64,000 nucleotides of DNA, taken from Limnohabitans sp. JirII-31 (lineage in GTDB: Bacteria; Pseudomonadota; Gammaproteobacteria; Burkholderiales; Burkholderiaceae_C). Below are positions 49,541 to 58,888 of the stretch, piece after piece (position 1 is the stretch's first letter; every line of letters starts with the position of its first letter). The notes under the pieces are model-generated. The model did not search any database. It was not told the DNA's origin and worked only from the letters and a program-made list of their open reading frames with translations. The position numbers and the translations under genes were made by a program. The DNA is taken from contig NZ_NESA01000006.1 in assembly GCF_002778315.1 (NCBI RefSeq), positions 62,001-126,000 on the forward strand. Reading direction: 5' to 3'.

Positions 49541-50257
49541 TCAATCCACCCAACGTGTAAATTCTTCTACCGGCACTCGCGGCGTGACCAAGGTGTTGAC
49601 CTTGTCACTCTCATCGGCCCACCCCAAGGACATGCCACAGACCATGCGCTCTCCTTCGCCTGCACCGATGTGCGGCAAGATGATGCTGTGAAACGCATTC
49701 CAAGCTGCCTGCGGGCAGGTGTGCAAACCACGTGCACGTGCCGCCACCATGATGTTTTGCAAAAACATACCGAAGTCCAACAACGAGCCGCGCCCCATCA
49801 CCGGGTCCATCGTGAACATCAAGCCAACAGGCGCATCAAAGAAGCGGAAATTGCGCTGCTGCTGTTGGTGCATCTTGTCTTTGTCGGCCTTGCCAATCCC
49901 CAACAAGCCATACAAGCTCCACCCGTTTTCACGGCGGCGGTCAATGTAGGGGCTGACCCACTGCGCCGGGTAATAGTCGTACTGCTCTTGGTAATCCTTG
50001 GCCAACTCGGGGTTGGTGCGCATGGCCTCATGGGTCGCGCACACCTTGTCCACCAAGCTGTCGCGACTGGCCCCTTGCAACACATACACCTTCCAAGGCT
50101 GCGTGTTGGTGCCTGATGGCGCGCGGCTAGCCACCTGCAACACCTCGGCAATTAACTCCCGAGGCACAGGCTGCTGAGTAAAGGCACGCACCGACATGCG
50201 CGAAGTGATGGCATGGTCGACCGCAGCCACATCGTGAGAAGTTGACGTTGCATTCAT
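49541..50257 (-). CDS. Nitroreductase-family FMN oxidoreductase
   Basis: FMN-dependent reductase fold of 238 residues from the ATG at 50257 ([17 protein letters not shown]). Typical segments are [36 protein letters not shown] and the C-terminal [18 protein letters not shown]. The natural substrate is unknown (quinones, nitro compounds or flavins are possible). The ATG overlaps the thioesterase stop by 4 nt; the longer frame from 50362 lies in that gene. Confidence 0.9.
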   Translation of the reverse strand: MNATSTSHDVAAVDHAITSRMSVRAFTQQPVPRELIAEVLQVASRAPSGTNTQPWKVYVLQGASRDSLVDKVCATHEAMRTNPELAKDYQEQYDYYPAQWVSPYIDRRRENGWSLYGLLGIGKADKDKMHQQQQRNFRFFDAPVGLMFTMDPVMGRGSLLDFGMFLQNIMVAARARGLHTCPQAAWNAFHSIILPHIGAGEGERMVCGMSLGWADESDKVNTLVTPRVPVEEFTRWVD

Positions 50258-50703
50258 ACAAGTTGCTCCAAAACTGTTTTTAAATTCATCGGTAAAGCTG
50301 TCACAGGACGCCGCGTTTCTTTGCTCACATACACATGCACAAAGTGGCCACGTGCTGCACACAAGTCTTCCCCTTGGGCAAACAAGCCCACTTCGTAACG
50401 CACGCTAGACGCCCCCATGCGTGCGACCCGAATGCCCGCCTCCACCACCTGCGGAAAAGCCAGTGGCGCAAAGTAGTTGCACTGGGTTTCGACCACCAAG
50501 CCAATCGTCTCGCCTTGATGAATATCCAACGCACCTTGCTCTATGAGATGCGCATTCACCGCCGTGTCAAACCAGCTGTAGTACACAACGTTGTTGACAT
50601 GCCCATACACATCGTTGTCCATCCACCGCGTATCAATGCGGCGAAAGGCCTTGAACGCGCTGCGCGGCTCAGGCTGAATGCGAACTTGGGAGGTGTGTGT
50701 CAT
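50254..50703 (-). CDS. Acyl-CoA thioesterase (4HBT hotdog family)
   Basis: Hotdog-fold thioesterase of 149 residues. The 4-hydroxybenzoyl-CoA thioesterase-type signature is RWMDNDVYGHVNNVVYYSWFD, with the likely catalytic Asp in DNDVYGH. The true acyl-CoA substrate cannot be told. It overlaps both neighbours by 4 nt (HDAC-family gene and nitroreductase), which implies strong translational coupling. Confidence 0.9.
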   Translation of the reverse strand: MTHTSQVRIQPEPRSAFKAFRRIDTRWMDNDVYGHVNNVVYYSWFDTAVNAHLIEQGALDIHQGETIGLVVETQCNYFAPLAFPQVVEAGIRVARMGASSVRYEVGLFAQGEDLCAARGHFVHVYVSKETRRPVTALPMNLKTVLEQLV

Positions 50704-51635
50704 CTGGGCAGATTTTGCCAGCCCCGCCAGTACGCTTGGGCGACACGGTAGGTATTGACTTGCACCTGAACTGTGTCTTCGATGGCGTTGCCATAACCGC
50801 CCGCCATGGCAAAGGCCAAGGGCACACGGCGTTGAAACGCCCAGTCAAAGACACGTCGATCACGCGCTTCCAAACCATCAAAACTCAACTTCAAACGGCC
50901 CAGCCTGTCACCTTCGTGTGGATCGGCACCGGCGAGGTAAATCACCAACCCTGGATCAAACTGCGTCTCCAGCGTACTCATGGCTTGATCCAAAGCCTCC
51001 AGGTAAGCGTCGTCACCGCAGCCATCGGGCAACTCCACATCCAAGTTGCTCATCTCTTTGGCGAACGGAAAATTGCGTGCGCCATGCAGAGACAGCGTGA
51101 ACACATGGGGGTCATTGGCAAAAATATGCGCCGTGCCATTGCCCTGGTGCACATCCAAATCAATGATCGCCACCTTCAACGGCTGCACATGCTGGCGTGC
51201 CCATTCAGCTTGCATCAAGCGCGCGGCCACGGCGGCGTCGTTGAACACACAAAAACCACTGCCACGCTCAGCATAGGCGTGGTGTGTGCCTCCCGCTAAA
51301 TTGGCCGCAATACCTTCAGCTCCAAACAAGCTGGTACGTGCGGCCATCACGGTGGCACCAGCCGAGCGACGCGAGCGCTCCACCATCGCAGGTGTCCAGG
51401 GAAATCCAATCTCGCGCTGTGCAGCGTCGCTGAGGGTGCCTGCAATCACCGACTGGATATAAGCCGGGGAATGCACCAACGCCAGCTCCCCATTGCTGGC
51501 GGGTTCAGCTGGGTTCAACACAATGTCTGGCAACTCCACGGCCAAGCGCTCACGCAGCAACGCGTACTTGGCCATTGGGAAGCGGTGGCCGGGTGGCAAG
51601 GGCAACACAAACTGGTCGGAATAAAAAGCACGCAT
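50700..51635 (-). CDS. Histone-deacetylase-family hydrolase
   Basis: Zinc-dependent deacetylase of the HDAC/AcuC/acetylpolyamine amidohydrolase superfamily. It has 311 residues from the ATG at 51635 (MRAFYSDQFVLPLPPGH). Key segments are LAGGTHHAYAERGSGFCVFND (tandem His), IIDLDVHQGNGT (zinc ligands D and H) and YLAGADPHEGDRLG (third Asp). Bacterial members remove acetyl groups from proteins, polyamines or small molecules; the substrate here is unknown. It is the first gene of an eight-gene leftward unit. Two earlier in-frame starts (up to 51677) are possible. Confidence 0.9.
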   Translation of the reverse strand: MRAFYSDQFVLPLPPGHRFPMAKYALLRERLAVELPDIVLNPAEPASNGELALVHSPAYIQSVIAGTLSDAAQREIGFPWTPAMVERSRRSAGATVMAARTSLFGAEGIAANLAGGTHHAYAERGSGFCVFNDAAVAARLMQAEWARQHVQPLKVAIIDLDVHQGNGTAHIFANDPHVFTLSLHGARNFPFAKEMSNLDVELPDGCGDDAYLEALDQAMSTLETQFDPGLVIYLAGADPHEGDRLGRLKLSFDGLEARDRRVFDWAFQRRVPLAFAMAGGYGNAIEDTVQVQVNTYRVAQAYWRGWQNLPR

Positions 51636-51729
51636 CGACGTTTTGATCACAAGAGAGATGGCCGCCATTGTGGCCAATCTCCACGCCCATCAAGATTTAG
51701 AACGTCACCTCTAAACATGTCAAAGTGAC

Positions 51730-51777
51730 TTGCAAAACCCAGGGATAACCCTAAACTTCAACCCATGCTGCACTGCA
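51730..51777 (+). promoter_or_regulatory. Phasin promoter with palindromic candidate operator
   Basis: TTGCAA (51730-51735) and TAAACT (51752-51757) are 16 bp apart and fit a sigma-70 promoter for the phasin gene. Just downstream TGCACTGCA (51769-51777) is a perfect palindrome around one base at about +5 to +13, a good place for a repressor. PhaR, encoded at 28.7 kb, is the obvious candidate; this link is inferred. Confidence 0.45.
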
Positions 51778-51812
51778 ACATATTTCCAACCTCAACCCTC
51801 TGGAGTCACCCC

Positions 51813-52355
51813 ATGCTGAATGCTGAACAAGTCATCGCCACCAACAAAGCTAACCTGAACAACCTGTTCAGCCTGACCAACCAAGCCTTCGCTGGCGTGG
51901 AAAAACTGGTTGAACTCAACCTGACCGCTGCTCGCGCCGCCATGTCTGAATCTGCTGACCACGCCAAAGCCGTGTTGAGCGTGAAAGACGCGCAAGAGCT
52001 GTTGGCCCTGCAAGCTGGTTTGATCCAGCCCTTGGCTGAAAAATCTGCTGCTTACAGCCGCCACATTTATGACATCGCCTCCAGCACAAGCGCTGACCTG
52101 AGCAAGGCCATTGAAGCCAAAGCCACAGAAGGTCAACAAGCTGTGTTGGGTTACATCGACGCTGCTTTGAAAAACGCACCTGCTGGCTCTGAGTCAGCCG
52201 TGGCCTTCTTCAAGCAAGCCGTGACCGCCAGCAACAACGCTGTGGAATCGGTTCAAAAAGTTGTCAAACAAGCCACTGACCTGGCTGAAACCAATCTGCA
52301 AGCCGTCACCGACACGGCTGTGAAAGCCACGAAAACCGCTACCAAAAAGCGTTAA
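51813..52355 (+). CDS. phaP: Phasin family protein (PHA granule-associated)
   Basis: Small amphipathic protein that coats polyhydroxyalkanoate granules and controls their size. It has 180 residues from the ATG at 51813 ([15 protein letters not shown]), with GGAG about 7 nt upstream. It is almost wholly helical, with the phasin_2 pattern [21 protein letters not shown], and ends in a Lys/Thr-rich tail ([13 protein letters not shown]). A longer frame from 51765 is leader. It is monocistronic between its own promoter and a strong terminator. Confidence 0.92.
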   Translation: MLNAEQVIATNKANLNNLFSLTNQAFAGVEKLVELNLTAARAAMSESADHAKAVLSVKDAQELLALQAGLIQPLAEKSAAYSRHIYDIASSTSADLSKAIEAKATEGQQAVLGYIDAALKNAPAGSESAVAFFKQAVTASNNAVESVQKVVKQATDLAETNLQAVTDTAVKATKTATKKR

Positions 52356-52413
52356 TTCGTCAACGATTGTCTCCTCGGATCCTTTCGTCACCATCGGGTG
52401 CAGGGATCCCTTC

Positions 52414-52445
52414 AAGGGCTCGCCGCAAGGCGGGCCCCTTTTTTT
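52414..52445 (+). terminator. Rho-independent terminator after phasin
   Basis: GGGCTCGCC and GGCGGGCCC pair around GCAA with one mismatch-free GC-rich stem and are followed by seven or more T. It overlaps the 3' end of the convergent patatin-like gene. Confidence 0.85.
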
Positions 52446-53409
52446 ATGGCATGGCCAATGCGGCACGCAGTTTGGGCAGCGCCTGCAACATGGCAGCTCG
52501 TCCAGCTTCAATCGAACGCCTGCGGGCGCTGAATTCGGCGCTGCCCACATTGGCCAAAGCGGGGCGCACCACCAAATCGGCCTCACGCAGTTCAAAGGCA
52601 TTGATGCTCTTGCCCATGATGGTGAAGGTCTGTAACAAGATTTGAAAAATATCGCCGGTTTTGCCGCTTTCTGGCGCACTTGAAATATCCACGGCCAAGA
52701 CATACTCGGCCCCCATCTGGCGCGCATAACGCACCGGCACGGGTGATACCAAACCACCATCGACATACTCGCGGGTACCGATGCGCACCGGCTCAAACAC
52801 CGACGGCACCGAGCTCGACGCACGCACCGCAGTGCCCACGTCGCCACGCTGAAACAACACCCCCTGCCCCGAGTGCAGATCGGTCGCCACGATGCCCAGC
52901 GGCATTTTGAAATCTTCAATCCGTCGCCCACCGGTTTGGGCGTTGACATAGCGCGCCAGTGCATCGCCGCGCATCATGCCGCGGCCAAGCAAGGGCACGG
53001 TCCAGTCGGTGATGGTCGCCTCCTCCATCGTCTCGGCCACCGTCTGCATCTGTGCGCCCGTTTTGCCGCTCGCATACAAAGCAGCCACCACACTGCCCGC
53101 CGACGTCCCCACCACCAAATCAGCCTTGATGCCCGCCTCTTCCAACACTTGCAACACCCCCACATGGGCAAACCCTCGTGCAGCGCCCCCACCCAATGCC
53201 AACCCCAAGCGCGGAGGACGTTTGGGCGCTGGTGCCTCCACCGACGGAGCACTGGCTCCGCCCTGAGAGTCCCCCACCGGCGCCACGGGTCCAGAGGTGG
53301 TGCAAGCCGCTAGAGCCAACACGCACAGCGCGCACATGCTGCGGCGCAAAGCAGGGAAAAGTGCGTGGGAAAAAGTAAACAAAGAAGCCATCAAACGTTT
53401 CAGTTGCAT
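52444..53409 (-). CDS. Patatin-like phospholipase, predicted lipoprotein
   Basis: Serine acyl hydrolase with a lipoprotein signal. From the ATG at 53409 (MQLKRLMASLFTF) it has 321 residues: a signal sequence ending in the lipobox LAAC with Cys36, a Pro/Ala-rich linker, the oxyanion-hole motif LALGGGAARGFAHVG, the nucleophile in GTSAG (S103) and the catalytic Asp in DGGLVSPVPV. It resembles the RssA/YchK group fused to a lipoprotein anchor. Other in-frame starts exist (53475, 53391). It faces the SDR gene across an interval with a perfect palindrome. Confidence 0.9.
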   Translation of the reverse strand: MQLKRLMASLFTFSHALFPALRRSMCALCVLALAACTTSGPVAPVGDSQGGASAPSVEAPAPKRPPRLGLALGGGAARGFAHVGVLQVLEEAGIKADLVVGTSAGSVVAALYASGKTGAQMQTVAETMEEATITDWTVPLLGRGMMRGDALARYVNAQTGGRRIEDFKMPLGIVATDLHSGQGVLFQRGDVGTAVRASSSVPSVFEPVRIGTREYVDGGLVSPVPVRYARQMGAEYVLAVDISSAPESGKTGDIFQILLQTFTIMGKSINAFELREADLVVRPALANVGSAEFSARRRSIEAGRAAMLQALPKLRAALAMP

Positions 53410-53453
53410 GCAAAGAGTGGCCGATTGTCCCGGATGCCGCACTTGGCTGATAA

Positions 53454-53475
53454 TTGACGTTAACGTAAACGTCAA
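53454..53475. promoter_or_regulatory. 22-bp perfect-arm palindrome (candidate operator)
   Basis: Arms TTGACGTT and AACGTCAA flank AACGTA; the whole element contains ACGT three times. It lies 36-57 nt upstream of the SDR ATG and between the two divergent genes. The form resembles sites of MerR-family regulators of branched-chain amino acid and acyl-CoA breakdown (LiuR-like). That match is from memory and the regulator is not in the window. Confidence 0.55.
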
Positions 53476-53511
53476 TCATCAAACATCAACCCTTTAAGCA
53501 GGAGATCACTC

Positions 53512-54270
53512 ATGGACATCAACGGCAAAGTATTCATCGTCACAGGCGGCGCATCGGGCTTGGGCGAAGGCACAGCACGCGCTTTGGCGGCACGTGGCGG
53601 CAAAGTGGTCATCGCCGACATGCAAAGCGACAAGGGAGAAGCCGTGGCCCAAGACATAGGTGGTGCGTTTGTCAAATGCGATGTCAGCAGTGAAGCCGAC
53701 GGCCAGGCCGTGGTGGCCAAAGCCGTGTCCATGGGCAAGCTGATGGGCCTGGTCAACTGCGCAGGCATTGCACCTGCGGAGAAAACCGTGGGCAAAAACG
53801 GCGCGCACAGTTTGAGCGTCTACACAAAAACCATCATGGTCAACTTGGTGGGCAGCTTCAACATGATTCGTTTAGCCGCCGAGGCCATGTGCCACAACGA
53901 GCCCGAAGCCACTGGGGAGCGCGGTGTGTTGATCTCCACCGCCTCGGTCGCTGCCTATGACGGGCAAATTGGCCAAGCGGCTTACAGCGCGTCCAAGGGC
54001 GGCGTGGTGGGTATGACCTTGCCCATCGCACGCGACCTGGCCCGCAACGGCATTCGCAACATGACCATCGCACCCGGCATCTTTGGCACCCCTATGTTGT
54101 TTGGCATGCCCCAGGAAGTACAAGACGCGCTGGCAGCTGGCGTGCCCTTCCCGTCGCGCTTGGGCACCCCTCAGGACTACGCCAAACTGGCGCTGCATAT
54201 TTTTGAAAACGACATGCTCAACGGGGAAGTGATCCGTTTGGACGGCGCCATCCGCTTGGCACCGAAGTAA
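53512..54270 (+). CDS. Short-chain dehydrogenase, probable 3-hydroxyacyl-CoA dehydrogenase (HSD10-like)
   Basis: SDR of 252 residues with [15 protein letters not shown] (cofactor loop), DMQSDKGEA (NAD-type Asp), [13 protein letters not shown], the catalytic Ser in [13 protein letters not shown] and YSASK. The insertion around [18 protein letters not shown] and the C-terminus [16 protein letters not shown] resemble type-2 3-hydroxyacyl-CoA/2-methyl-3-hydroxybutyryl-CoA dehydrogenases of isoleucine and fatty-acid breakdown. AGGAG lies 8 nt before the ATG. A palindromic operator upstream and a terminator downstream make it a single-gene unit. Confidence 0.85.
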   Translation: MDINGKVFIVTGGASGLGEGTARALAARGGKVVIADMQSDKGEAVAQDIGGAFVKCDVSSEADGQAVVAKAVSMGKLMGLVNCAGIAPAEKTVGKNGAHSLSVYTKTIMVNLVGSFNMIRLAAEAMCHNEPEATGERGVLISTASVAAYDGQIGQAAYSASKGGVVGMTLPIARDLARNGIRNMTIAPGIFGTPMLFGMPQEVQDALAAGVPFPSRLGTPQDYAKLALHIFENDMLNGEVIRLDGAIRLAPK

Positions 54271-54287
54271 CGTCAACAAGTCCATGC

Positions 54288-54324
54288 AAAGGGTGGAGCC
54301 TAAAATCAGGCTTCACCCTTTTTT
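54288..54324 (+). terminator. Terminator after the SDR gene, with a -10 hexamer in its 5' arm and loop
   Basis: A 14-bp stem (AAAGGGTGGAGCCT with AGGCTTCACCCTTT, one G-T pair) encloses the loop AAAATC and runs into T-rich sequence. TAAAAT (54301-54306) takes the last base of the 5' arm plus the loop. It would place a start site within the 3' arm, about 15 nt before the dnaG ATG at 54328. Confidence 0.75.
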
Positions 54325-54327
54325 CAC

Positions 54328-56226
54328 ATGGCCATTCCACAATCCTTCATCCAAGAACTTCTCGCACGCGTTGACGTGGTCGAGGTGGTCGGCCGCTATG
54401 TGCAGCTGAAAAAGGGCGGCGCCAACTTCATGGGTTTGTGCCCCTTCCACGGCGAGAAATCGCCCTCTTTCTCGGTCAGTCCAGCCAAACAGTTCTTCCA
54501 CTGCTTTGGCTGTGGCAAAAACGGCAACGCGATTGGCTTCTTGATGGAGCACGCCGGCATGAACTTTGTCGAAGCCGTCAAAGACCTGGCCCAAGGCGTG
54601 GGTCTGCAAGTGCCCGAAGAAGACATTTCGCCCCAAGACCGCGAGCGCGCCGCCCAACAGCGCGAGAAACAAGCCACGCTCACCGACGTGCTGGAAAAGG
54701 CGGGCGAAGCCTATCGCAAGCACCTCAAGTCGTCGCCCAAAGCCGTGGAATACCTCAAAGGGCGCGGCCTGAGCGGCGAAATCGCCAAACAATTTGGCCT
54801 CGGCTATGCCCCCGAAGGCTGGCGCAGCTTGGCCAGTGTGTTCCCCGATTACCAAGACCCGCTGCTGGCCGAAAGTGGCCTAGTCATCGTGAACCAAGAA
54901 GACGGCCAAGACGAGAAACGTTATGACCGTTTCCGGGATCGCGTGATGTTCCCGATTCGCAACGTCAAAGGTGAATGCATTGGTTTTGGCGGTCGAGTGC
55001 TGGGCGAAGGCACCCCCAAGTACCTCAACTCGCCCGAAACCCCCGTGTTCAGCAAAGGCCGCGAACTCTACGGCCTGTTTGAAGCCCGTCATGCCTTACG
55101 CGATGCAGGCTATGTGTTGGTGACCGAAGGCTACATGGACGTGGTGGCCCTGGCCCAGCTGGGCTTTCCCAATGCCGTGGCCACACTGGGCACCGCGTGT
55201 ACCGCGGACCATGTGCAAAAACTCTTTCGCTTCACCGATGCGGTGGTCTTCAGCTTTGATGGCGACAGTGCCGGACGGCGTGCCGCACGCAAAGCCCTGG
55301 ACGGCGCCCTGCCCTACGCCAGCGACGTGCGCAGTGTGAAGTTTTTGTTCCTGCCGGCAGAGCACGACCCCGACAGCTACATCCGCGAATTCGGCAAAGA
55401 GGGCTTTGCCCACTGCGTGACCGAAGCCATGCCGCTGAGCCGCTTTTTGATTGAGGTGGCACGCGAAGGCTGCGACCTGCACACGGCGGAGGGCCGCGCC
55501 CACATGGCCAGCAATGCCAAGCCCCTGTGGATGGCGCTGCCTGAGGGCGCACTCAAACGACAGTTGCTGGGCGAAATTGCCAGCTTGGCCGACCTGGGTA
55601 CCCACGAGCTGCAAGAGCTTTGGCTGCCAACCCCAGTGGCTGCACCCGCTGCACGCTCTGGTAGCTTTCAAAAATCCAAAGACTACCGCCCGCGCGAACG
55701 CGCTCCGCAAAGCTGGAGGCGCAGCAACACACGTCAAATTCCAGCGGGTCGCGCTGACCACGCGGCACGGGTGTTGCTGTCCGACATGTCCATCTGGGAA
55801 GACCTCTCCAGCGAAGACCACAACCTGCTGTGCGACCTCGCTCCGCCCCATGGCCCCTTGTTTGCGTGGCTCGACCACCAACACCATGAACACGGCAGCC
55901 AACCCTGGGGAGCCTTGCGCGAAGGCTTGCGCGGGCACGAGTCTGAAGACTTGGCCGTGCGAGTCATGGCCACCGCCTTCACCCCTGTGCTTGATGAAGA
56001 TGGCAACTTGCCCAAAGATGCCCCCACGCCCGAAGCTTTGGCCCATGAAGCGCAGATGGAACTGCGCGGCATGCTCAACCGCATGCTGATTGAGAGCCTC
56101 AAAGCGCAAGAAACCGAAGCAATTGCAGCCGCCAAAGACGATCCGACCGCCCTACAGCGCTACCGCAGCCTGCAAATGCGTCGCCGCCAACTCGAATCAG
56201 CGCAACTCGCCTCACAAGAAACTTAA
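54328..56226 (+). CDS. dnaG: DNA primase DnaG
   Basis: Synthesises RNA primers for replication and binds DnaB helicase. It has 632 residues: the N-terminal CHC2 zinc site (C38, H41, C59, C62) in CPFHGEKSPSFSVS...FHCFGCGKNG, the primase core with RDRVMFPIRNVKGECIGFGGR, TOPRIM motifs VTEGYMDVVAL and FSFDGDSAGRRAA, and a helical C-terminal helicase-binding domain. It is followed by rpoD, as in the conserved dnaG-rpoD macromolecular synthesis region; rpsU does not precede it here. Confidence 0.97.
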   Translation: MAIPQSFIQELLARVDVVEVVGRYVQLKKGGANFMGLCPFHGEKSPSFSVSPAKQFFHCFGCGKNGNAIGFLMEHAGMNFVEAVKDLAQGVGLQVPEEDISPQDRERAAQQREKQATLTDVLEKAGEAYRKHLKSSPKAVEYLKGRGLSGEIAKQFGLGYAPEGWRSLASVFPDYQDPLLAESGLVIVNQEDGQDEKRYDRFRDRVMFPIRNVKGECIGFGGRVLGEGTPKYLNSPETPVFSKGRELYGLFEARHALRDAGYVLVTEGYMDVVALAQLGFPNAVATLGTACTADHVQKLFRFTDAVVFSFDGDSAGRRAARKALDGALPYASDVRSVKFLFLPAEHDPDSYIREFGKEGFAHCVTEAMPLSRFLIEVAREGCDLHTAEGRAHMASNAKPLWMALPEGALKRQLLGEIASLADLGTHELQELWLPTPVAAPAARSGSFQKSKDYRPRERAPQSWRRSNTRQIPAGRADHAARVLLSDMSIWEDLSSEDHNLLCDLAPPHGPLFAWLDHQHHEHGSQPWGALREGLRGHESEDLAVRVMATAFTPVLDEDGNLPKDAPTPEALAHEAQMELRGMLNRMLIESLKAQETEAIAAAKDDPTALQRYRSLQMRRRQLESAQLASQET

Positions 56227-56478
56227 GAGACAAAGCGCCTGTTGGCGCGGCATCCCCCCGCTCGTTGGGTATAATCCAACTTTCTCGGCAAGAGCGACAG
56301 CAACACCTCCGGACCGGCCAAACGTGACACACAGCGCACGACTCGCCAAATTACCGCAAGGACTGCATACCAAATGTTCGCCCATCCCCCTTGCCTTTGA
56401 AACCCACTGCCCCCATTTTTTACCTGCACCGGGTTGCGTGGTGCTGTGTATTTGTTTCTTTGATGTCTAGGAGTTTCC
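56227..56478 (+). promoter_or_regulatory. dnaG-rpoD intergenic region with rpoD promoter
   Basis: A 252-nt gap. Right after the dnaG stop GCGCC/GGCGC (about 56235-56248) can form a short hairpin without a T run. A perfect -10 TATAAT lies at 56270-56275; no consensus -35 at 17 bp (TTGGCG is 22 bp away). The leader is about 200 nt and ends with AGGAG before the rpoD ATG. I see no gene in it. Confidence 0.5.
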
Positions 56479-58851
56479 ATGCCCGCTGACCACAAGTCCA
56501 AGAAGCCTGCCCCCAAAGTGGCCAAAACGGTAGCCAAACCAGCAGCCAAAACGACAGCCAAACCTGTCGTCAAAACTGCGGCGAAACCTGCCGTCAAAGC
56601 CGCCGCCAAGGCAGTTACCCAGAGCACCACAAAACCCGTTGCGAAATCTGCTGCCAAAACAGCAACTCAGCCTGCCACGAAAGCCAAACCAGTGCCCGCA
56701 TCCAAAGCCAAAGCTGACGCCAAACCCGTCGTCGTCAAATCCATCCCCAAAGCACCCAAGGCCAAAGTCGAAGAACCGAAAAAGAAAGCAGCTGCCGTAG
56801 AAGGCAAAGCACCCAAAGCTGCCGCCAAAAAAACAGGCAAAGCCAAAGCCGGTAAGTCTGTGCTCGACGAAGACATGAGCGACATCGAGGCTGACCTCGA
56901 AGTCGAAGAAGTGGCAACGACCGAAAAGGTCAAACCCCTGCGCATGAAAATCAGCAAGGCCAAAGAACGCGCCTTGATGAAAGAGTTTGGTCTTGACGAG
57001 ACCGTGCTGTCTGAAGAAGACATGCAAAAACGCCGTCAGCGCCTGAAAACCCTGATCAAGCTGGGCAAAACACGCGGCTACCTGACCCATGGCGAAATCT
57101 CCGACCACTTGCCCGACAAGTTGGTCGATGCCGAAACCCTGGAAGTTGTGATCTCCATGTTGAACGACATGGGCGTGGCGGTGTACGAACACACCCCTGA
57201 CGCAGAAACCCTGCTGCTCAACAACAACACCCCCACCGCAGCCACCGAAGAAGAAGCCGAAGAAGAAGCCGAAGCCGCCCTGTCCACCGTGGACAGCGAA
57301 TTCGGGCGCACCACCGATCCCGTGCGCATGTACATGCGCGAAATGGGCACGGTGGAGTTGTTGACGCGCGAAGGCGAAATTGAAATTGCCAAGCGCATCG
57401 AAGGCGGCTTGATGGACATGATGCAAGCCATCAGCGGTTCACCAGCCACCATCGCAGCCATTTTGGAAATGGCCAACGACATCCGTGAAAACAAGGTGGT
57501 GATCTCCACCGTGGTGGACGGCTTCAACAACCTCAACGAAGCCGACGACTATGTGGCCGAAGAAGACTTTGACGAGTTCGATGAAGCCGACGACGACGAT
57601 GGCAAAGGCGGCTCCAAAGCCCTGACCAAGAAGCTTGAAGAACTCAAGAACCAAGCCTTGGAACACTTTGACCGCATGTCCTCGCTGTTTGAAAAACTGC
57701 GCAAGATCTACGACAAAGAAGGCTATGGCACACCCGCCTACGAAAAAGCACAAACGGCCCTGACCTTGGAGCTGATGACCATCCGCTTCACCGCCAAGAC
57801 CATTGAAAAACTGTGCGAAATGGTGCGTGGCCAAGTCGACGAAGTGCGTAAAAAAGAACGCGAACTGCGCCGCATCATCGTGGACAAATGTGGCATGCCA
57901 CAAGCCACCTTCGTCAAAGACTTCCCACCCAACCTGCTCAACTTGAAGTGGGTCGAAAAACAAGCCGCTGCGGGCAAGCCTTGGTCAGCCACCATGGGCC
58001 GCAACATTCCACCGATTCAAGAACTGCAACAAAAATTGATGGACTTGCAGTCGCGCGTGGTCGTGCCCCTGGAACGACTGAAAGACATCAACAAACGCAT
58101 GAACGAAGGCGAGCGTAACTCGCGCAACGCCAAGAAAGAAATGATCGAGGCCAACTTGCGCCTCGTGATCTCGATCGCCAAAAAGTACACCAACCGTGGC
58201 TTGCAGTTCCTCGACTTGATCCAAGAAGGCAACATCGGCTTGATGAAGGCCGTCGACAAGTTTGAATACCGCCGTGGTTACAAGTTCTCCACCTACGCCA
58301 CTTGGTGGATCCGTCAGGCCATCACCCGTTCCATTGCTGACCAGGCGCGCACCATCCGCATCCCGGTCCACATGATCGAGACCATCAACAAGATGAACCG
58401 CATCAGCCGCCAACACTTGCAAGAGTTTGGCTTTGAGCCTGATGCCAGCGTCTTGGCTGAGAAGATGGAAATTCCAGAAGACAAGATCCGCAAGATCATG
58501 AAGATCGCCAAAGAGCCGATCTCGATGGAAACCCCCATCGGCGACGATGACGACAGCCACTTGGGCGACTTCATCGAAGACAGCGTCAACACCGCCCCCA
58601 TCGAAGCCGCCATGCAAGCGGGCTTGCGCGATGTGGTCAAAGACATCTTGGACGGCCTCACCCCACGCGAAGCCAAAGTGCTGCGCATGCGTTTCGGCAT
58701 CGAGATGACCAGCGACCACACGCTGGAAGAAGTGGGCAAGCAGTTTGACGTCACGCGCGAACGCATCCGTCAAATCGAAGCCAAGGCTTTGCGCAAACTC
58801 AAGCACCCCAGCCGCAGCGACAAACTGCGCAGCTTCATCGACACCATCTAA
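56479..58851 (+). CDS. rpoD: RNA polymerase sigma factor RpoD (sigma-70) with Lys/Ala-rich N-terminal tail
   Basis: Primary sigma factor. It has 790 residues, longer than the 613 of E. coli. The first ~130 residues are a histone-H1-like low-complexity tail rich in Lys, Ala, Pro and Thr (repeats such as [21 protein letters not shown]). Region 1.1 follows ([19 protein letters not shown]), then 1.2 ([21 protein letters not shown]), a large acidic non-conserved region with [15 protein letters not shown], regions 2.1-2.4 ([45 protein letters not shown]), 3 and 4 ([26 protein letters not shown]). It ends with a strong terminator. Confidence 0.98.
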   Translation: MPADHKSKKPAPKVAKTVAKPAAKTTAKPVVKTAAKPAVKAAAKAVTQSTTKPVAKSAAKTATQPATKAKPVPASKAKADAKPVVVKSIPKAPKAKVEEPKKKAAAVEGKAPKAAAKKTGKAKAGKSVLDEDMSDIEADLEVEEVATTEKVKPLRMKISKAKERALMKEFGLDETVLSEEDMQKRRQRLKTLIKLGKTRGYLTHGEISDHLPDKLVDAETLEVVISMLNDMGVAVYEHTPDAETLLLNNNTPTAATEEEAEEEAEAALSTVDSEFGRTTDPVRMYMREMGTVELLTREGEIEIAKRIEGGLMDMMQAISGSPATIAAILEMANDIRENKVVISTVVDGFNNLNEADDYVAEEDFDEFDEADDDDGKGGSKALTKKLEELKNQALEHFDRMSSLFEKLRKIYDKEGYGTPAYEKAQTALTLELMTIRFTAKTIEKLCEMVRGQVDEVRKKERELRRIIVDKCGMPQATFVKDFPPNLLNLKWVEKQAAAGKPWSATMGRNIPPIQELQQKLMDLQSRVVVPLERLKDINKRMNEGERNSRNAKKEMIEANLRLVISIAKKYTNRGLQFLDLIQEGNIGLMKAVDKFEYRRGYKFSTYATWWIRQAITRSIADQARTIRIPVHMIETINKMNRISRQHLQEFGFEPDASVLAEKMEIPEDKIRKIMKIAKEPISMETPIGDDDDSHLGDFIEDSVNTAPIEAAMQAGLRDVVKDILDGLTPREAKVLRMRFGIEMTSDHTLEEVGKQFDVTRERIRQIEAKALRKLKHPSRSDKLRSFIDTI

Positions 58852-58888
58852 GCCTGAGCCTCCCAACCATGCGTTGGGACCCCACATA

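Noticed and set aside
56467-57426. 319-codon minus-strand ORF opposite rpoD
   Set aside because: Gly/Phe/His-rich antisense of the Lys/Ala-rich sigma tail and acidic region; a mirror of biased codons, not a gene.
57985-58887. 300-codon minus-strand ORF opposite the rpoD 3' half
   Set aside because: Antisense of conserved sigma regions 2-4; no independent motif or ribosome site.
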